A program made the position numbers and the translations under genes. The notes beneath the pieces were generated by a model. That model ran no database searches. It saw nothing but the letters and a program-made list of their open reading frames with translations, and was not told where the DNA came from. A DNA stretch of 64,000 nt from Elephas maximus indicus (lineage: Eukaryota > Chordata > Mammalia > Proboscidea > Elephantidae), in contig NC_064819.1 in NCBI RefSeq assembly GCF_024166365.1, positions 146,716,793-146,780,792 on the forward strand. Reading direction: 5' to 3'. This document shows, one piece after another, positions 34,443-47,180 of this stretch (positions are counted from its first letter, which is position 1; every line of letters starts with the position of its first letter).

Positions 34443-35030
34443 TCTGCGGTTCATGACGATAAGTCGCTTACCCGAAATGGCAGGTAGAGGGCGCTGTGGC
34501 GACAGTTGGGAGGCGAGGAGCCGGCTGGGGGCGGAGATCTAGGGCGGTCGACGTCGACGCCGGCGTGGCCGCGAGCGCGGTGCACTCTGGGAGCTGTCAC
34601 CAGGCCCTTCGGCTCCGGCCTCCTTGTAGCTGCCGCGGTTGCCAGGAGAGCGGCGCCGGCCGGGAGCGGGCAAGTCCAGGGCAGGTAACAGCGTCCCCGC
34701 CCCCAGTGCGGTCGCGAGGCGGGCCGCCGGTCCAAGGCGACCTCCTCGGACTGGTTCATTCTGGAGTCGGGCTTACTGTGGCGTCGGGCTGTCGCGTCCC
34801 GGCCCCGCCTGGAGCCGCGGAGCCGCTGGCCGCCCTCTGGGTTTCGGGGATGCGGGAGCTGCGCGGGGACCGACGGGCGGAGGCGCATGGGCCGCCCTGG
34901 GCAGGGGTGGGTCCGGAGCGCCCGGTAGCCGGGGACGAGCTGGGCATGAGGTTGTGGGGCAGGTCGCACCTCTGCGGTAAAGGCGCGGGGAATAACCTCT
35001 TTGTTGGCGCAATCAGTGCGTAGTGTCGCC
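34440..35030 (+). promoter_or_regulatory. DOP1A: DOP1A CpG-island promoter and inferred exon 1
   Basis: A strongly CpG-rich block of about 600 bases with long fortuitous open frames on both strands, typical of GC-rich DNA and not of genes. A CTCF-like 15-mer lies at 34481-34495 and a ZNF143/STAF-like tgcactctgggagctgtca near 34581-34599. The best splice donor for a non-coding exon 1 is CAG then GTAACA at 34684/34685; GCG then GTAAAG near 34977 is an alternative. The exon limits are inference. Confidence 0.75.
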
Positions 35031-35439
35031 TCACTGACTCTGGATTCTCTTAGTTTTGAGGAGAGAAGAATGTCAGCTATGGTAAATGTTCACGGGAGGG
35101 GGTTAGAAGGGAGTACGGAAGTTTATTAAGAGGAAGTCGGATTAGTCTTACGGAAGTTGTTAAGAATTATCACCTTTGATTTCCAAGCCCTAAAGTTGCA
35201 ACATAACAATAGTTACTTGTTCGGTTTTCTCCATTTTTTACTTACCCTGGTGGGGTGGCTGGGGGAAGGGGTACACATAATCAGCTACTTTTTTAAAGCT
35301 ATGTCAGTTGTGTTTTGATTTTTACTCAATTTTAGAGTACTATGGAATTTGAGAAATAAAAGGATTGGAAAAATTTGATTTGGAGACTGTAGTTAAAGCA
35401 ATTTGCTTTTATTATTTTTTTTCTTTATGATCACACAAA

Positions 35440-35586
35440 TATGGTGGCGCAGTGGCTATGTGTTACGCTGCTAACCAATAGGTTGGCAGTTCGAATCCAC
35501 CAGCCGCTCCTTGGAAGCCCTATGGGACAGCTCTCTGTCCTACAGGGTCGCTGTGAGTCAGAATCCACTCCACTGCAATGGGTTTA
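35440..35586 (+). mobile_element. AfroSINE
   Basis: Copy lacking the first few bases (atggtggcgcagtggctatg) but with a complete tail. Confidence 0.93.
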
Positions 35587-35618
35587 AGAGCTTATTTGCC
35601 GAAAAACAAGCCTTGAAC

Positions 35619-35624
<6 letters not shown>

Positions 35625-35660
<36 letters not shown>
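35625..35660. repeat. (TA)n microsatellite
   Basis: About 18 uninterrupted TA units joined directly to a reverse AfroSINE tail fragment at 35661. Confidence 0.97.
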
Positions 35661-35662
<2 letters not shown>

Positions 35663-35700
35663 CATTGCCGTCGAGCCGATTCCTACTCATGTTGACTGCT
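35661..35700 (-). mobile_element. AfroSINE tail fragment
   Basis: Reads cccattgccgtcgagccgat, the reverse complement of the AfroSINE 3' end. It is truncated after about 40 bases. Confidence 0.8.
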
Positions 35701-37210
35701 TGTCTTCTACGCAGGTATAAGATCTTGTATTTTAATTTTATATGTCAGAATTAATGTGGGCTACTTTTAAGGTCTGTTTATGGATAGCATATGTAAACAT
35801 TTTGTCCTAAGTAACTCACCACCTGATAGGCAATACAGTGATTTAGTTGAGCTAATAGAAATTGTCCACGTGCAGGCTAAATGCTTTATTTTAGTCATTA
35901 CTTTTCAGCCACCACTCTAAATCATTCCTCAGAATTGCTAAGCAATGGCAAATATACAGATGGGCCTGATTATTGGGGACCCAATTCTTGCCGGAAGAAT
36001 TAAAACACCTAAGTTAATACACAAACCAGAAAATGTGATGCCAGTGACAAACTGTTAGATGTAAATTAAATGTTGTCACTGTACATAGTCAAAAGAGACC
36101 TATTTTGTAGTTGAAGTAGTAGGAAGAGCTCTGCTGGAATAAGATTTAGGTTCGAGTTTATTCTGCCACTAATCAGGTGGCCTCAATTTTGTTATCTACT
36201 TAAGGGAATTTGACAAAGTCAGAGTTTTCCAAATGGATGTTTCTCCTGAACATTGTTCTAAAGCTGTTAATAAGTTCATTGCTCCAAAACAGTGTTCCAT
36301 AGGAAATAATTTGGGAGCACACTGGGTTAAACCAAGTTAAATGACTTTTTGATTTGCTTTTAACTGCAGGACTCCTCAAACCTTCACTATGCTAATATGC
36401 AGTGTATATCTCCAGGGGAAGGTTATCACAGCATTTCCTAAACTTACCTGGCTCGAGATCCTATTTTCTCATGGCCAACCTGTTAACATTTCCTAGAATA
36501 TAATTACATAGAACACCAATTTGAAAATTGCTATGCTTCGTGATTATTGAGTCTCCTTTTCAGCTCTAAAATTTCATGCGTTATGCTTTAAGTACCAAGT
36601 CAGTTTTAAGTGTGAAGTATGCTTCATGCTTGAGCAGGAAGATCTAGTGGCAACTCTCACTGGTTTCAGGAAAAGGCTTCTATTATTAATATTAATATTA
36701 AGAATGCACATGGGTCTTCATGAGCTTTCATTCATTAATTTATGGTGAAGATTTTTTTTTTTCCCCCTTTCCTGGTCTCTTGATGCTTTTCTTTAAAAAT
36801 AATTAATTCATGTTTTGAACTTGATTCTGTGGTTGAGTTACTGATTTTATGGCATTTTAAAGTTGCAACAAGTAAAGTCTTGATGATGGCATTGTTTTTA
36901 CCATGAATGATATGCCTTTTCTAATAATGAATTCTTACAACTATGAAAGTGATACAAGCTACCGGAAATATACTTAAATAATAATTTTAAGAGCATAGAT
37001 CATCAAAGCCAGTTAAAGGTTAAAAACATTAATGCTAAAACAGTTATTTCTTCGTTGCTAACACACAGTATCTAAGTATTGAGTACAATCAACTCTTTTT
37101 TTTGTTGTTGTTAAATTCTGAAAGCAGAAAGTGTGGGTGCTTCTGTTTTTGTTGCTTAGTTAGGGCTTCCAGTTGTAGGAAAGGATAGGAACAGGATGTT
37201 GAATTTTAAT

Positions 37211-37905
37211 AGGTGTCTTAGTTATGTAGTGAAACCCTGATGGCTAGTGGTTAAGAGCTACCACTGCTAACCAAAAGGTCGGCAGTTCAAATCCACCAGG
37301 TGTTCCTTGGAAACCCCATGAGGGAGTCCTACTCTGTTCTCTAGGGTCGACTCGATGGCAGTGGATTTGCTTGGGTTTTTTAGTTATCTAGGGCTGGTGT
37401 AACAGTAATACCACACGTGGGTGGCCTTAATAAAGAGAAATTTATTTTCTCACAGCCTAGGAGGCTAGAAGTCAGAATTCAGGGCGTCAGCTCCAGGGAA
37501 AGGCTTTCTGTCTCTGTTGTCTCTGGAGGAAGGTACTTTTCATCAATCTTACCCTGGTCTAGGAGCTTCTCTGCACAGGAACCTCAGGTCCAGAGAACTT
37601 GCTCTGCTCTGGGTGGTGCTTTCTCGGTCGTATGAGTTCCTTATGTCTCTCTGCTTGATTCTTTCTTTTGTATCTCAAAAAGAGATTGGCTTAAAACAAT
37701 TTAATCTTGTAGATTGAGCCCTGCCTCATTAATCTAACTGCTGCTAATCTCACTTTATCAACATCATAGAGATAGGATTTACAACATGTAGGAAAATCAC
37801 ATCAGATTACAAAATGGTGGACAGTTGCACAATACTGGGAATCATGGCCTAGCCAAACTGATACGGATATTTTGGGGGGACACAATTCAATCCATGAAAT
37901 AGATA
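37211..37905 (-). mobile_element. MaLR-type solo LTR split by AfroSINE
   Basis: Reverse LTR: tagttatctagggctggtgt ... ttggggggacacaattcaat. The interior includes the same gggaatcatggcctagccaa motif as the copy at 10306. The AfroSINE at 37230-37379 breaks it 20 bases in. Confidence 0.88.
37230..37379 (+). mobile_element. AfroSINE inserted in a MaLR LTR
   Basis: Flanked by TTAGTTATGTAG (37218-37229) and TTAGTTATCTAG (37380-37391). Both flanks belong to the reverse MaLR LTR, so the SINE is younger. Confidence 0.95.
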
Positions 37906-38082
37906 AACCTTTGATAAATTCTCTGTCTGAAATAAAACTCTTAAGTAGTTTAAGAGCTAATATTTTTGTGTGATAGCTAACAGTTTATACTGAGAATTTA
38001 TTATATGAAAATAAATACATTGATCCACTTGTCTTTAAATAGTGATTTGTTTTTTCTCCTTATTGTGTTTACCACCTGTATT

Positions 38083-38532
38083 AGTTTCCTAGGGCTTCCT
38101 TAACAACTTACCACAAACTGGGTGATTTGTAGCAACAGAAATTTATTTTCTCAGTTTTGAAGGCTAAAAGTCTAATTCAGATTGTCAGGAGGGCCATGCT
38201 TTTTCTGAAGGCTCTAGGGAGAGATCCTTACTAGCTTCTTCAGCTTCCCGTGACCCCAGGCATTCCTTGGTTTGTGGTAGCATAACTCCAGTCTTTGCCT
38301 CTATCTCTACATGGTCATTCTTCCCTGTGTGTCTCCTCTTTTCTTTTTATAAGCATAGTACTCATACTGGATTAGGCAATATGAGCTCATGTTAATTTAA
38401 TTACATCTGCAAAGACCCTATTTCCAAATAAAACCACATTCACAAGTTCATTGAGGGTTGAGGGGGGAGGGTGGGCAGGTGGGCTAGGACTTCTACATAT
38501 CTTTTGGGGGGACACAATTCAACTTATAACAG
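38083..38532 (-). mobile_element. MLT1-type MaLR solo LTR
   Basis: Reverse copy from attagtttcctagggcttcc to ggggggacacaattcaactt, including tttatttccaaataa-like segments. Typical MLT1 length of about 450 bases. Confidence 0.88.
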
Positions 38533-38609
38533 CCCTTGTCCAAGCTCTCCATGCCTGCAACTTCAATGATCTTTGACCCATACTTTTATTGCATAGGTCA
38601 AAGATACTG

Positions 38610-38760
38610 TATCAACTTTATTAAGGTAAAATTTACATACAATAATGTATACCCATGTTAAGTATACATTTCATTGAGCTTTAACAAATATATACACACC
38701 TATGTAACCACCACCGCAGTCAGGATATGGAGGATGTCCACTGCTCAGGTCTATATTGGT
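38610..38760 (-). mobile_element. L1M-type 3' fragment
   Basis: Reads taaggtaaaatttacataca, taaccaccaccgcagtcagg, a pattern of old L1 3' ends in reverse. Confidence 0.6.
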
Positions 38761-39225
38761 ATGCTTCCGCTCTCTTGAAAGGCTTTTCCTGTCTCTACAC
38801 ATCTAAATCATACCTACCTATCTTTCAAGTCCTGGCTCAAATGCTAACTTGTCTGTGAATCCTTGATGGATTCAAAGTGAATACCTCATTTTGAACTAAT
38901 TTCCTCCTCTAATAGGCTTCCTATGAACATTTTCTTGAACTTCTCTCTCTGTCCTTAACAATGGCTAAACCAATGTCATGCACGTAATAGACATTTGTAT
39001 TTATTTGCTGACCAAATAGATTAGTGCAGTGTTTCCCAAACTTTAGTCAGTCTTATAGCATCATCGAAATTTCAGCCATATGTGCATATTCCTATATATT
39101 TATTTTCTTAATATTTCTTTAAGTCAATGCAATTATTTTTAAAGGAAACTTGAAATAACTACCATAAATAAAAAGCGGGGATCACTTTCCATAAATAGAA
39201 AGTGGCATGAAGTTAAAAATAATGA

Positions 39226-39440
39226 AAACAAAACCCAAACCAGTTGCCATCAGACTGATCCTGACTCATGGAGACTGCATGTGTTGTAGAGTAGAACTGC
39301 GCTTCATAGGGTTTTTAAGGCTGTGACCTGTTAGAAGCAGATCTCCAGGCCTTTCTTCTGTGGCACCTCTGAGATGGTTTGTACCCCCAACTTTTTGGTT
39401 AGTAATCAAGTACTTAACTACTTTTACCACTCTGGGACTT
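39226..39440 (-). mobile_element. AfroSINE variant
   Basis: Reverse, diverged long variant (ccagttgccatcagactgat ... gactgcatgtgttgtagagt). Confidence 0.88.
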
Positions 39441-39957
39441 GAAAACAAAGCAATTTTATTAAATTATAGCTAGAAACTATTGCCTATGAAGGCTTTTAGC
39501 CTGAGACTTGCTACTCTTTGGTTAAGGAATATTATCCAGAATTACAGAGGCATTATAACATTCTGACACCAAACTGAGACATTATTTTTGATGCTGTCAG
39601 AGGAAGTAAAAGAGATTGAACAGGAAATTGCATCCTCAAAGAATTCATTATTGCTTAGCCGTGTCCTTGGGTCCCATAAAATTATCTCACATTGAGTTGG
39701 TGGCCCCAATTTTGGGAAATACTGAATGAATCCAGGCTTGAAAATTCCTTAGAACTTTATCTGTGTAAGGATTATGAAATAAAGTTTCTATTGTAGATTT
39801 TAAAATGTACTACAGTTAACTTAAAAAGTGCAGTATGCACTTTTTTGTAAAATGCACTTTTTACAATATTTGCATACATATTTACAGTATGAAGATGAAA
39901 AATTAATATGATTTTATTTAATCAGATACATGACTACATTTTTTCAAAAAAATTCTT

Positions 39958-40414
39958 TTGTTGTTGAGAATATACACAGCAAAACATACGCCAATTCAAC
40001 AGTTTCTACATGCATAATTCAGTAGCATTGATTACATTCTTCAAGTTGTGCAACCATTCTCACCCTCCTTTTCTGAGTTACTCACTGCCCCCTAAGTTTC
40101 CTATCTAGTCTTCTGAGTTGCTGTTGTCAGTTTGATCCCATACAGATAGATCTTGAAAGAGCACAGTATTCAAGGCAAACAGTTTACTAGTTAAGCTAAT
40201 CTGTTGTTTAGTTTTAAGAAGACTTCAGGGGATATTTTTGGTCTAAGGCTTAAAGATTATCTCAGGGCAGTAGTTTCAAGGGTTCATTCAGCCTCTATGG
40301 CTCCAGAAAGTCTGGAGTCCATGAGAATTTGAAATTCTGTTTTTGCGTTTTTCCCCTTTTGATCATGATTCTTCAATAGAATCTTTGATCAGAATGCTTG
40401 GTAATGATAGCCAG
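39958..40414 (-). mobile_element. L1 3' end with target duplication
   Basis: Reverse copy of the second L1 3' subtype (ttgttgttgagaatatacac ... gatcagaatgcttggtaatg). Flanked by TCAAAAAAATTCTT (39944-39957) and TCAAAAATATTCTT (40415-40428). Confidence 0.9.
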
Positions 40415-41570
40415 TCAAAAATATTCTTAATGTTACTTTTACAAGTAAAACACTAATACCTTATTGTTATTCAAACACATTAGCTTTAAGATAAACTTTT
40501 GAATCAAAAGAAAGAAATCTGAATCTAAAACCCAGTGGGAACTTTTTATAATATGACAACGTGATAACCATTGATTCAGGAATGATGAAATATTAATATA
40601 AACTTTATCTCATCAAATCTAAAAGAATTTGGTATCTCCTTTACTTCTCCCTGTCTTCACTTCTTAAGTTTTATATAGCCTTGTATTCATATTTCCATGC
40701 CGCCTCAAACTGGAAGTAAGAAAAGAGCCATCTTGAATGCATATTTATTTTATAAGAGAACTTTCTCCTAAACAAGTGGGTTTGTTTCCATATCTCTACT
40801 ATAAAATAAAGCAGCAATATAGAAAGAATACAGATAAATTGTCATCATTTAGACATGACAACTGACTGTAACCAGCAAAACTATAAAAGCACAGCAGTCT
40901 TAGTCCTTTGCGTTGTACAGGTAAATCACCCTATATTTTTCAGTTGACCTTGATTGTGCCATTATATTATGATAAAATAGTATGAAACTTCAGCTAACCA
41001 AAACCCTTAGGGGATGTGTTATTTTGGTCAATCAAATTTTTCAGATAACTGGAACTTTTTTATATTATTTATCCACAAATACCACCTCAGACCACTTGAT
41101 TATGCTTTTTGTTTGTCTTTGGCATGATACACTGGTACAGTGGCTAATTTCCACACACACTTAAACATGCCTGACAACGTGTCTCAATCGTAAAATTTCT
41201 TGCACAGGAAAATGTTCAGAAAAAAAGAATGTACTACTCACTTTAAATGTTAATGTCTGTCATTTTGGAAGAAAAATGAATATTGAAATAATTTGTATAC
41301 GGTATGACCACCAATTACTGTAGTTAGGGGTTCAACCTCGAGTTTGAATGACAGGTTCCAGCAAGATGATTTCTGATGGCATCTGCTATTTTACTGGAAG
41401 ACTATCATCTAAGCACTGTGCTCCAAACCTATCTGGTTCTATACCTTGAGGCTGCATATTAGTTTTATGTGATTTGGTAACTACTGTTTTAATTATATCT
41501 TTTAAATTATAGAGGTTGAGGTTTATTTAAAGAAGGTAAAGATTATTTGAGAATAAATAAACTCTTTAGT

Positions 41571-42095
41571 TATCTATTGCTGCATAACAAATTATCTCAA
41601 AATGTAGTGGCTTAATACACAAAAATAAACATCTCTCGCAGTATCTGTCGGTAGGGAATCGGGGAGCAGTTTGGCTGTAGGGTTCTGGTTTGAGTTTCTT
41701 GTGAGGCTGCAGTTAGATGTCAGCTTGCGCTGCAGCCATCGGAAGGTTTGGTTGGAGCTGAAAGATCCAGTTATAAAATGGCTCACTTACATGACTGACA
41801 AATTGATTCTGCCTGTTGGAGGGAGGCCTTAGTTCCTCTGCTTGTGGGCTCCTTAAGTGTCCTTATGACATAGAAACTAGTTTGCCCCAATAAGTGAGCC
41901 AAGAAAGATCAACGTAGAAGTTGTAATATCTTGTATGACCTAGACTGAGAAGTCACATACCTTGACTTCTGCAGCATTCTATTTATTGTTTACACAGGCA
42001 AGCTGTAATTCTATGTGGGAGGGGACTGTACACGAGTGTGAATACCAGGAGGCAAGGATCATTGGAGGCTATTTTGGAGGCTGGCTACCACATCT
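41571..42095 (-). mobile_element. LTR-like interspersed repeat (probably MLT1 class)
   Basis: Reads tctattgctgcataacaaat, aatggctcacttacatgact, gaataccaggaggcaaggat and ends ggctggctaccaca. A diverged relative is at 53764. I cannot name the subfamily. Confidence 0.6.
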
Positions 42096-42243
42096 TCTAA
42101 AGTCAGTATGAAAATATACCTGTAAATAATAAGCAATACATATTTACTCATTATGGTCTTAAAAAGAATATTTAAAAAATTAACTTGAAATGCCAACTGA
42201 CTTACTGGGTTGGCATTTTAAAATTACTAAGCAAAGCAAATAG

Positions 42244-42530
42244 GCGACAGTGGTTATTCAGTGGTAGAATTATAGTCTTCCGTGCAGGAGACCCAGGTTC
42301 AATTCCTGGCCAGTGCACCTTACGTGCAGCCACCACTCACCTGACAGTGGAGGCTTGCATGCTGTTATGATGCTGAGCAGGTTTCAACAGAGCGTCTAGA
42401 CTAAGACAGACTAGGAAGAAAGGTGTGGTGATCGATTTCTGAAAATCAGCCAGTGAAAATCCTATGGATCATAATATTCTGATCCATTGTGCAGTGAACT
42501 CGATGGCTGCTAACGACGACAAAGTAAATA
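42244..42530 (+). mobile_element. tRNA-Gly-derived SINE
   Basis: The first 75 bases resemble tRNA-Gly: A box near tggttattcagtggtagaat and B box ggttcaattcc. A 200-base body follows with agactaggaagaaagg and aaaatcagccagtgaaa, then a tail actcgatggctgctaacgac like that of the RTE LINE. The acceptor-stem ends do not pair, so it is not a working tRNA. A second copy lies at 54568. Confidence 0.85.
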
Positions 42531-42724
42531 TTTTATCAACAAAATTCCATGTCTCTGTGGTTCTTTGAGGTGGTATTTTTAGATGTAACACTTAAGAAAC
42601 AGATTTTACTGGCTTTGATTTTGTTTTCTTATGAGATGAAGAGAGAGGGAATACCACATGTTACACAGCTGCTCCGTACAGAACCCTATTTGTGGTTCTT
42701 TAGGGGCATTATTCATTCAATCAC

Positions 42725-43095
42725 CTTTTAAAAATTAATTTTTTTTAATTCCATGAATAGGAAATAATTTGCATGATTTTAAAAGTATAAAAATGTATCC
42801 AGTGAAAAGGCTCCCTCTCCCACCCCTGCCCTCATCCACCTAGTTCTCACCCATCCCCCAGAGGTAATCAGTTTTACTATCTTAACGTTCTTTCAGAGCT
42901 GTATTGTGCATATGGAAATTATATGACATTTCACCCTTTTTTACATAAAGGGTAGTATACTACAAACGCAGTTCTCTACCTTGCTTTTTTTAAGTTAATG
43001 CCGTAGAAATTTTTTATAAACCAATACATACAATTTTTTTCATTCTTTTTACCAGCTGATTGTTTTCTAATATTCAATTTTTATAATGTTTATTG
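42725..43095 (-). mobile_element. L1M-type 3' fragment
   Basis: Reads ggctccctctcccacccctg, ccccagaggtaatcagtttt, ttacataaagggtagtatac, as in old L1 3' regions in reverse. Borders are approximate. Confidence 0.55.
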
Positions 43096-43985
43096 ATCAT
43101 GGATTATTGGTCAAGCTCTTTGTAGGAGCTGGAGATACAAGAGCTAAAATTATAGATAAGAACCCCCTATCACAGGGATTATCGCCCATGGGAGTTACAG
43201 TTCAATTACTCTAAAATGAGGTGAGTTCTCTGATGGGGGAAGTACAGTGTGTAGTGGGAGTTCACAGGAAGGAGGGTGTATGTTAGTGTTGCGGGATCAG
43301 AAAAGGCTCCCCAAGGGGAATGAAACCTGTGACCTGAAGGATGATCAGGTACTAGCCCAATCAAGTTGGGATTCAGTATTTCAGTCAGAAGAAATAAAAC
43401 TTTTAGAAACACAAAGCCTAGGCACATTCTTAATACTATGCTACACTGTAAGCCATGTTTATAAATAGTGATAAATGTACTGATTAAAGAATGAGACAAG
43501 TTAGAGGGGTTGAATCAGAGAAGATTTCACGTAGAGTAATAGCATTTTGAGTCTAATTTTGATAGAAGAATTTTAGGTGATCAAAAGGATCAGAGGCATA
43601 TCCAGAGAAGAAATAGCATATTTAAAGACGCTGAAGTGGGGCAGAACAAGTCTTGAACAGTGGACATTGACTACTAGGTTTTGCTTAGCTAGAACAGAAA
43701 TATGAATGATAGGATTCAATGAATGCATCTATTTATAAAAAGGCATTAATCATGTGGTTAAGAGTTTGGATTTCATTTTTAAGGAATCGAATGTCATGGG
43801 TATAGCAATGGTAAGGGTACTTTCTAAGTGCTAAGTAAGCGCTGGGTTGAGGTGCTTTTCATGGATTATCGAATTTATTTTTCTGAGCTTCCAGCAGGGA
43901 GTAACATGCTCAAATTATTTTTTACTATGTAAAATTAATTGGCTTTTAGAGAAGCTGAAGGTAGAGGAAATAGGAGGTTCTAAGA

Positions 43986-44178
43986 AAGGAGACCTGGTGG
44001 CGCAGTAGTTGAAGCAATTGACTTATATTGAAAGGTTTACAGTTTGAAACCATCAACTGCTCCATGGGAGAAAGATGTGGCAGTCTGCTTCCATAGAACT
44101 TTACAGGCCTTGGAAACCCTGTGGGGTGGCTATGAGTTGGAATCCACTCGACAGCAGTGGGATGAGTTTGGTTTTGTA
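43986..44178 (+). mobile_element. AfroSINE
   Basis: Long subtype (ggagacctggtggcgcagta ... gttggaatccactcgacagc), with part of the tail deleted. Confidence 0.92.
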
Positions 44179-45415
44179 ATAGTCTGGTTATAAAATATTC
44201 AGCTACTATGGATAAAAGATGATTCTGAGAGAGATTGTGGTAAGACTGGAAAAAACAAACCAAAAAAAGAATTTTTGATAGTTTGGATATGAGACTAGGA
44301 ATTAAAGCCAAAGTGTAAGCCTGTGTGATTGGGAAAATGATGGTGCTGTCTTTTTGTTGACAGTAATGTTGTAAAAAAAAAAAAAAAGGAAACTCAGAGA
44401 ACAGTGACAACAGTGCTTGACACATTGTATTTCTTGTGTTGGAGTGAATATCCTAAAGAAATCTGAGACAGCAGAGAGACTGAGAAATGGAAAGTAAAGA
44501 GAAGTGTAATAATAGTGATAACAGTTCGTGATTTCTCAGTGTCTTGGAGGGTGCGTGGTATCTGTAAAGGAACTCTGAATAAAGATTTTACAAAAGCCAG
44601 GGAATACCTGATTTTAGCTCTAACTCGGTAGGTGCTTCAGAAACTATCAGAATATCTAGAGTTAATTCTCTCTCTTGCAAAGCAACATATCAGCAAGGTG
44701 TTCCCCCCCCTTCATTGTGTTTGTATTATTAATACTTTTGTTCTGTTGTTACTGTAACCTTCAAACATGAGAGGGGAAGAAACATTGCAAGAGATGTAGA
44801 AGCAAGGACGCATCTGCTATAGATAGTACTCTTTTTTTCTCTGTAAAATACCCTGATATCCTCAAAATTAATTCTAGTTTCTTTTCTTTGCCCCTCAAGG
44901 GAGTTAACCCGGGTGCCAGGGTACTGTCTGGCACCTTTCTTCCTTAGCTTTGAGTAAACTGATATGCACAGACACATGCATGGTATGTCCACTGTGAGTC
45001 CAATTATTTAAAAGTACTAAATGTTGGTGACTTCCTGCCCATGTAATATTTGATCCTGTTCTTTGTATGCATAGACAAAGGTTGAATTTGCATCTTAGTG
45101 AATTTTGTGTGTATCTGTGTGTGCATGTGTGTTCTTCCTCATGATTTTATTTTGGAACAGTTTTAATAAAATTTATAATTTTCAGGAAAACCTGAAAACT
45201 GCATTTTTAAAACTAAATTGGGAAGTATATATTTTTCCTCACAGGCTATGAGTAAATGATTAAAATTTATGTATAGATATTCAGTTAAATATGAACACAC
45301 TAGTAAGTACAGAAAACTTTGTACTATTTGGCTAATACATACAGTATTGCATTTAAAAACCAATGTTTATTTATAAATTGATTATGGTAATTAGTTCATA
45401 ATATACTGTTTATTG

Positions 45416-45572
45416 GTGCCCCAGTCACCCAGTGGTTAAGAACTTGGCTGCTAACCAAGAGGTAGACAGTTTGAATCCACCAGGCACTCCCTGGAAACCC
45501 TATGGGGCAGTTCTATTCTGTCCTGTAGGGTCGCTATGAGTCAAAACTGACTTGACAGCAACAGGTTTGGCC
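45416..45572 (+). mobile_element. AfroSINE
   Basis: Short-subtype copy (agtcacccagtggttaagaa ... gggtcgctatgagtc), followed within 20 bases by another. Confidence 0.93.
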
Positions 45573-45590
45573 TTGTTAATACTATGTATT

Positions 45591-45796
45591 AAGAGCCCTG
45601 GCAGCACAATGGTTAAGCACTTGGCTGCTGACCAAAAGGTTGGCGGTTTGAATCTACCAGCTGCTCTGTGGGAGAAAAGACCTGGTGATCTGCTTCCATA
45701 AAGACTACAGCCTAGGAAACCCTATGGGGCAGTTCTGCTCTGTTCCATCAGGTCACTATGAGTTGGAATTAACCGGATGTCACACACCAACAACAT
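45591..45796 (+). mobile_element. AfroSINE
   Basis: Long-subtype copy ending in cacaccaacaaca, close to the RTE-like CAA-rich tail. Confidence 0.93.
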
Positions 45797-46504
45797 ATTA
45801 TTTATTAATTTTAAAAGGATAGCATTATTATTATTAAATGTTTATTAATGTTATTAATGTTAAATTACATTTTAAAAATGTTGGTTAAATTTTATTTTCT
45901 TGGAAGTAATTTGGTTAACTTAGTATAGTGTATTTAATTGTGCTGTAAAGATTATTTTTTATTCTTTTACTTTATTTCTAGTAGTTTGTCTTAGAATATT
46001 TCTTTTCAAAGTTTAAGCTTAGTCATTTGTCATAGTTAAATGAAGAATAGTATTTAGCTACAAATGAACATGCTTATTTTGAGAAAGATGCTTTCTGAAA
46101 AGTGCGTTTTAAATAAACTGGAAAAATACCCAGTAGGATAGCTAAAAGTTAAAGTCACCCCTGATCTTGTATTTCTCATCTCACATCCTTTTTAATCATT
46201 CTGAATAACTCATTTTTGTTATAAAAATGTACTCACAAGAACTCATGTATTCATTTTTGTCATTCTCATGTCTGCTTTTTACCATATATAAAAAATAAGT
46301 AGTGTTTTCTTACATTTTCCTAATTAAAAGCAAAAACAGAATATGGTTATTTCTAGATAAGTTAGATTTTCTTAAAGTGTATTATTACTGATATTTACTC
46401 CCAGACTCACTTCTCTTTGCCGCCTAAAAAGTTTCTGATTCATTCCTCCCCCCCAAATCTGTGTATACACAGGAAAATCAAACAAAATTTTAATATTAGC
46501 AAGT

Positions 46505-47180
46505 ACCATAAATCCTCACAACTGGACCATTAAGCAACATCATGATAAATGGAGAAAAGATTGAAGTTGTCAAAGATTTCATTTTACTTGGATCTACAGC
46601 CAATGCCCGTGAAAGCATCAGTCAAGAAATCATATGAAGCATTGCATTGGGAAAATCTGCTGCAAAAAACCTCTTTAAAATGTTAAAAAGCAAAGATATC
46701 ACTTTAAGGACTAAGGTGCACCTGACCCAAGCTGTGGTGTTTTCAACTGCCTCATATGCATGCAAAAGCTGGACAATGAATAAAGAAGACCAAAGAAGAA
46801 GTGATGACTGAATTATGGTGTTGGTGAAGAGTATTGAATATGCAGTGAACTGCCAGAAGAATGAACAAATCTGTCTTAGACAAAGTGTAGCCAGAATGCT
46901 CCTTAGAAGCAAGGATGACAAGACTTTGTCTCACATACTTTGGGCATGTTATCAGGAGGGACTAGTCCCTGGAGAAGGACATCATGCTTGGTAAAGTAGA
47001 GGATCAGAGAAAAAGAGGAAAACCCCGAACAAGATGGGTTGTAACAGTGGCCACAATAATGGGCTCAAGCATAACAACAATGTGAGGATGGTGCAGTACC
47101 AGGCAGTGTTTCATTCTGTTGTATGTAGGGTCGCTGTGAGTCGAACAGCCTCAATGGCACTTAGCCACAACAACCATAAA
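46505..47180 (+). mobile_element. RTE LINE 3' end
   Basis: Direct copy from the RT C-terminus (tttcattttacttggatcta) to the 3' terminus (gggtcgctgtgagtcgaaca, aatggcacttagccacaaca). It has frame breaks and is 5'-truncated. Confidence 0.9.

Noticed and set aside
34451..35034. Long overlapping open frames (up to 175 codons) on both strands at the DOP1A promoter
   Set aside because: They overlap in several frames of a GC-rich CpG island, where stop codons are rare. No conserved protein pattern is visible.
42244..42320. Possible tRNA-Gly gene
   Set aside because: The head has tRNA-like boxes, but the acceptor-stem ends do not pair and a SINE body follows. The copy at 54568 shows the same, so these are SINEs.
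43946..44425. 159-codon minus-strand open frame
   Set aside because: It spans an AfroSINE in reverse and low-complexity T-rich stretches, with no recognisable domain.
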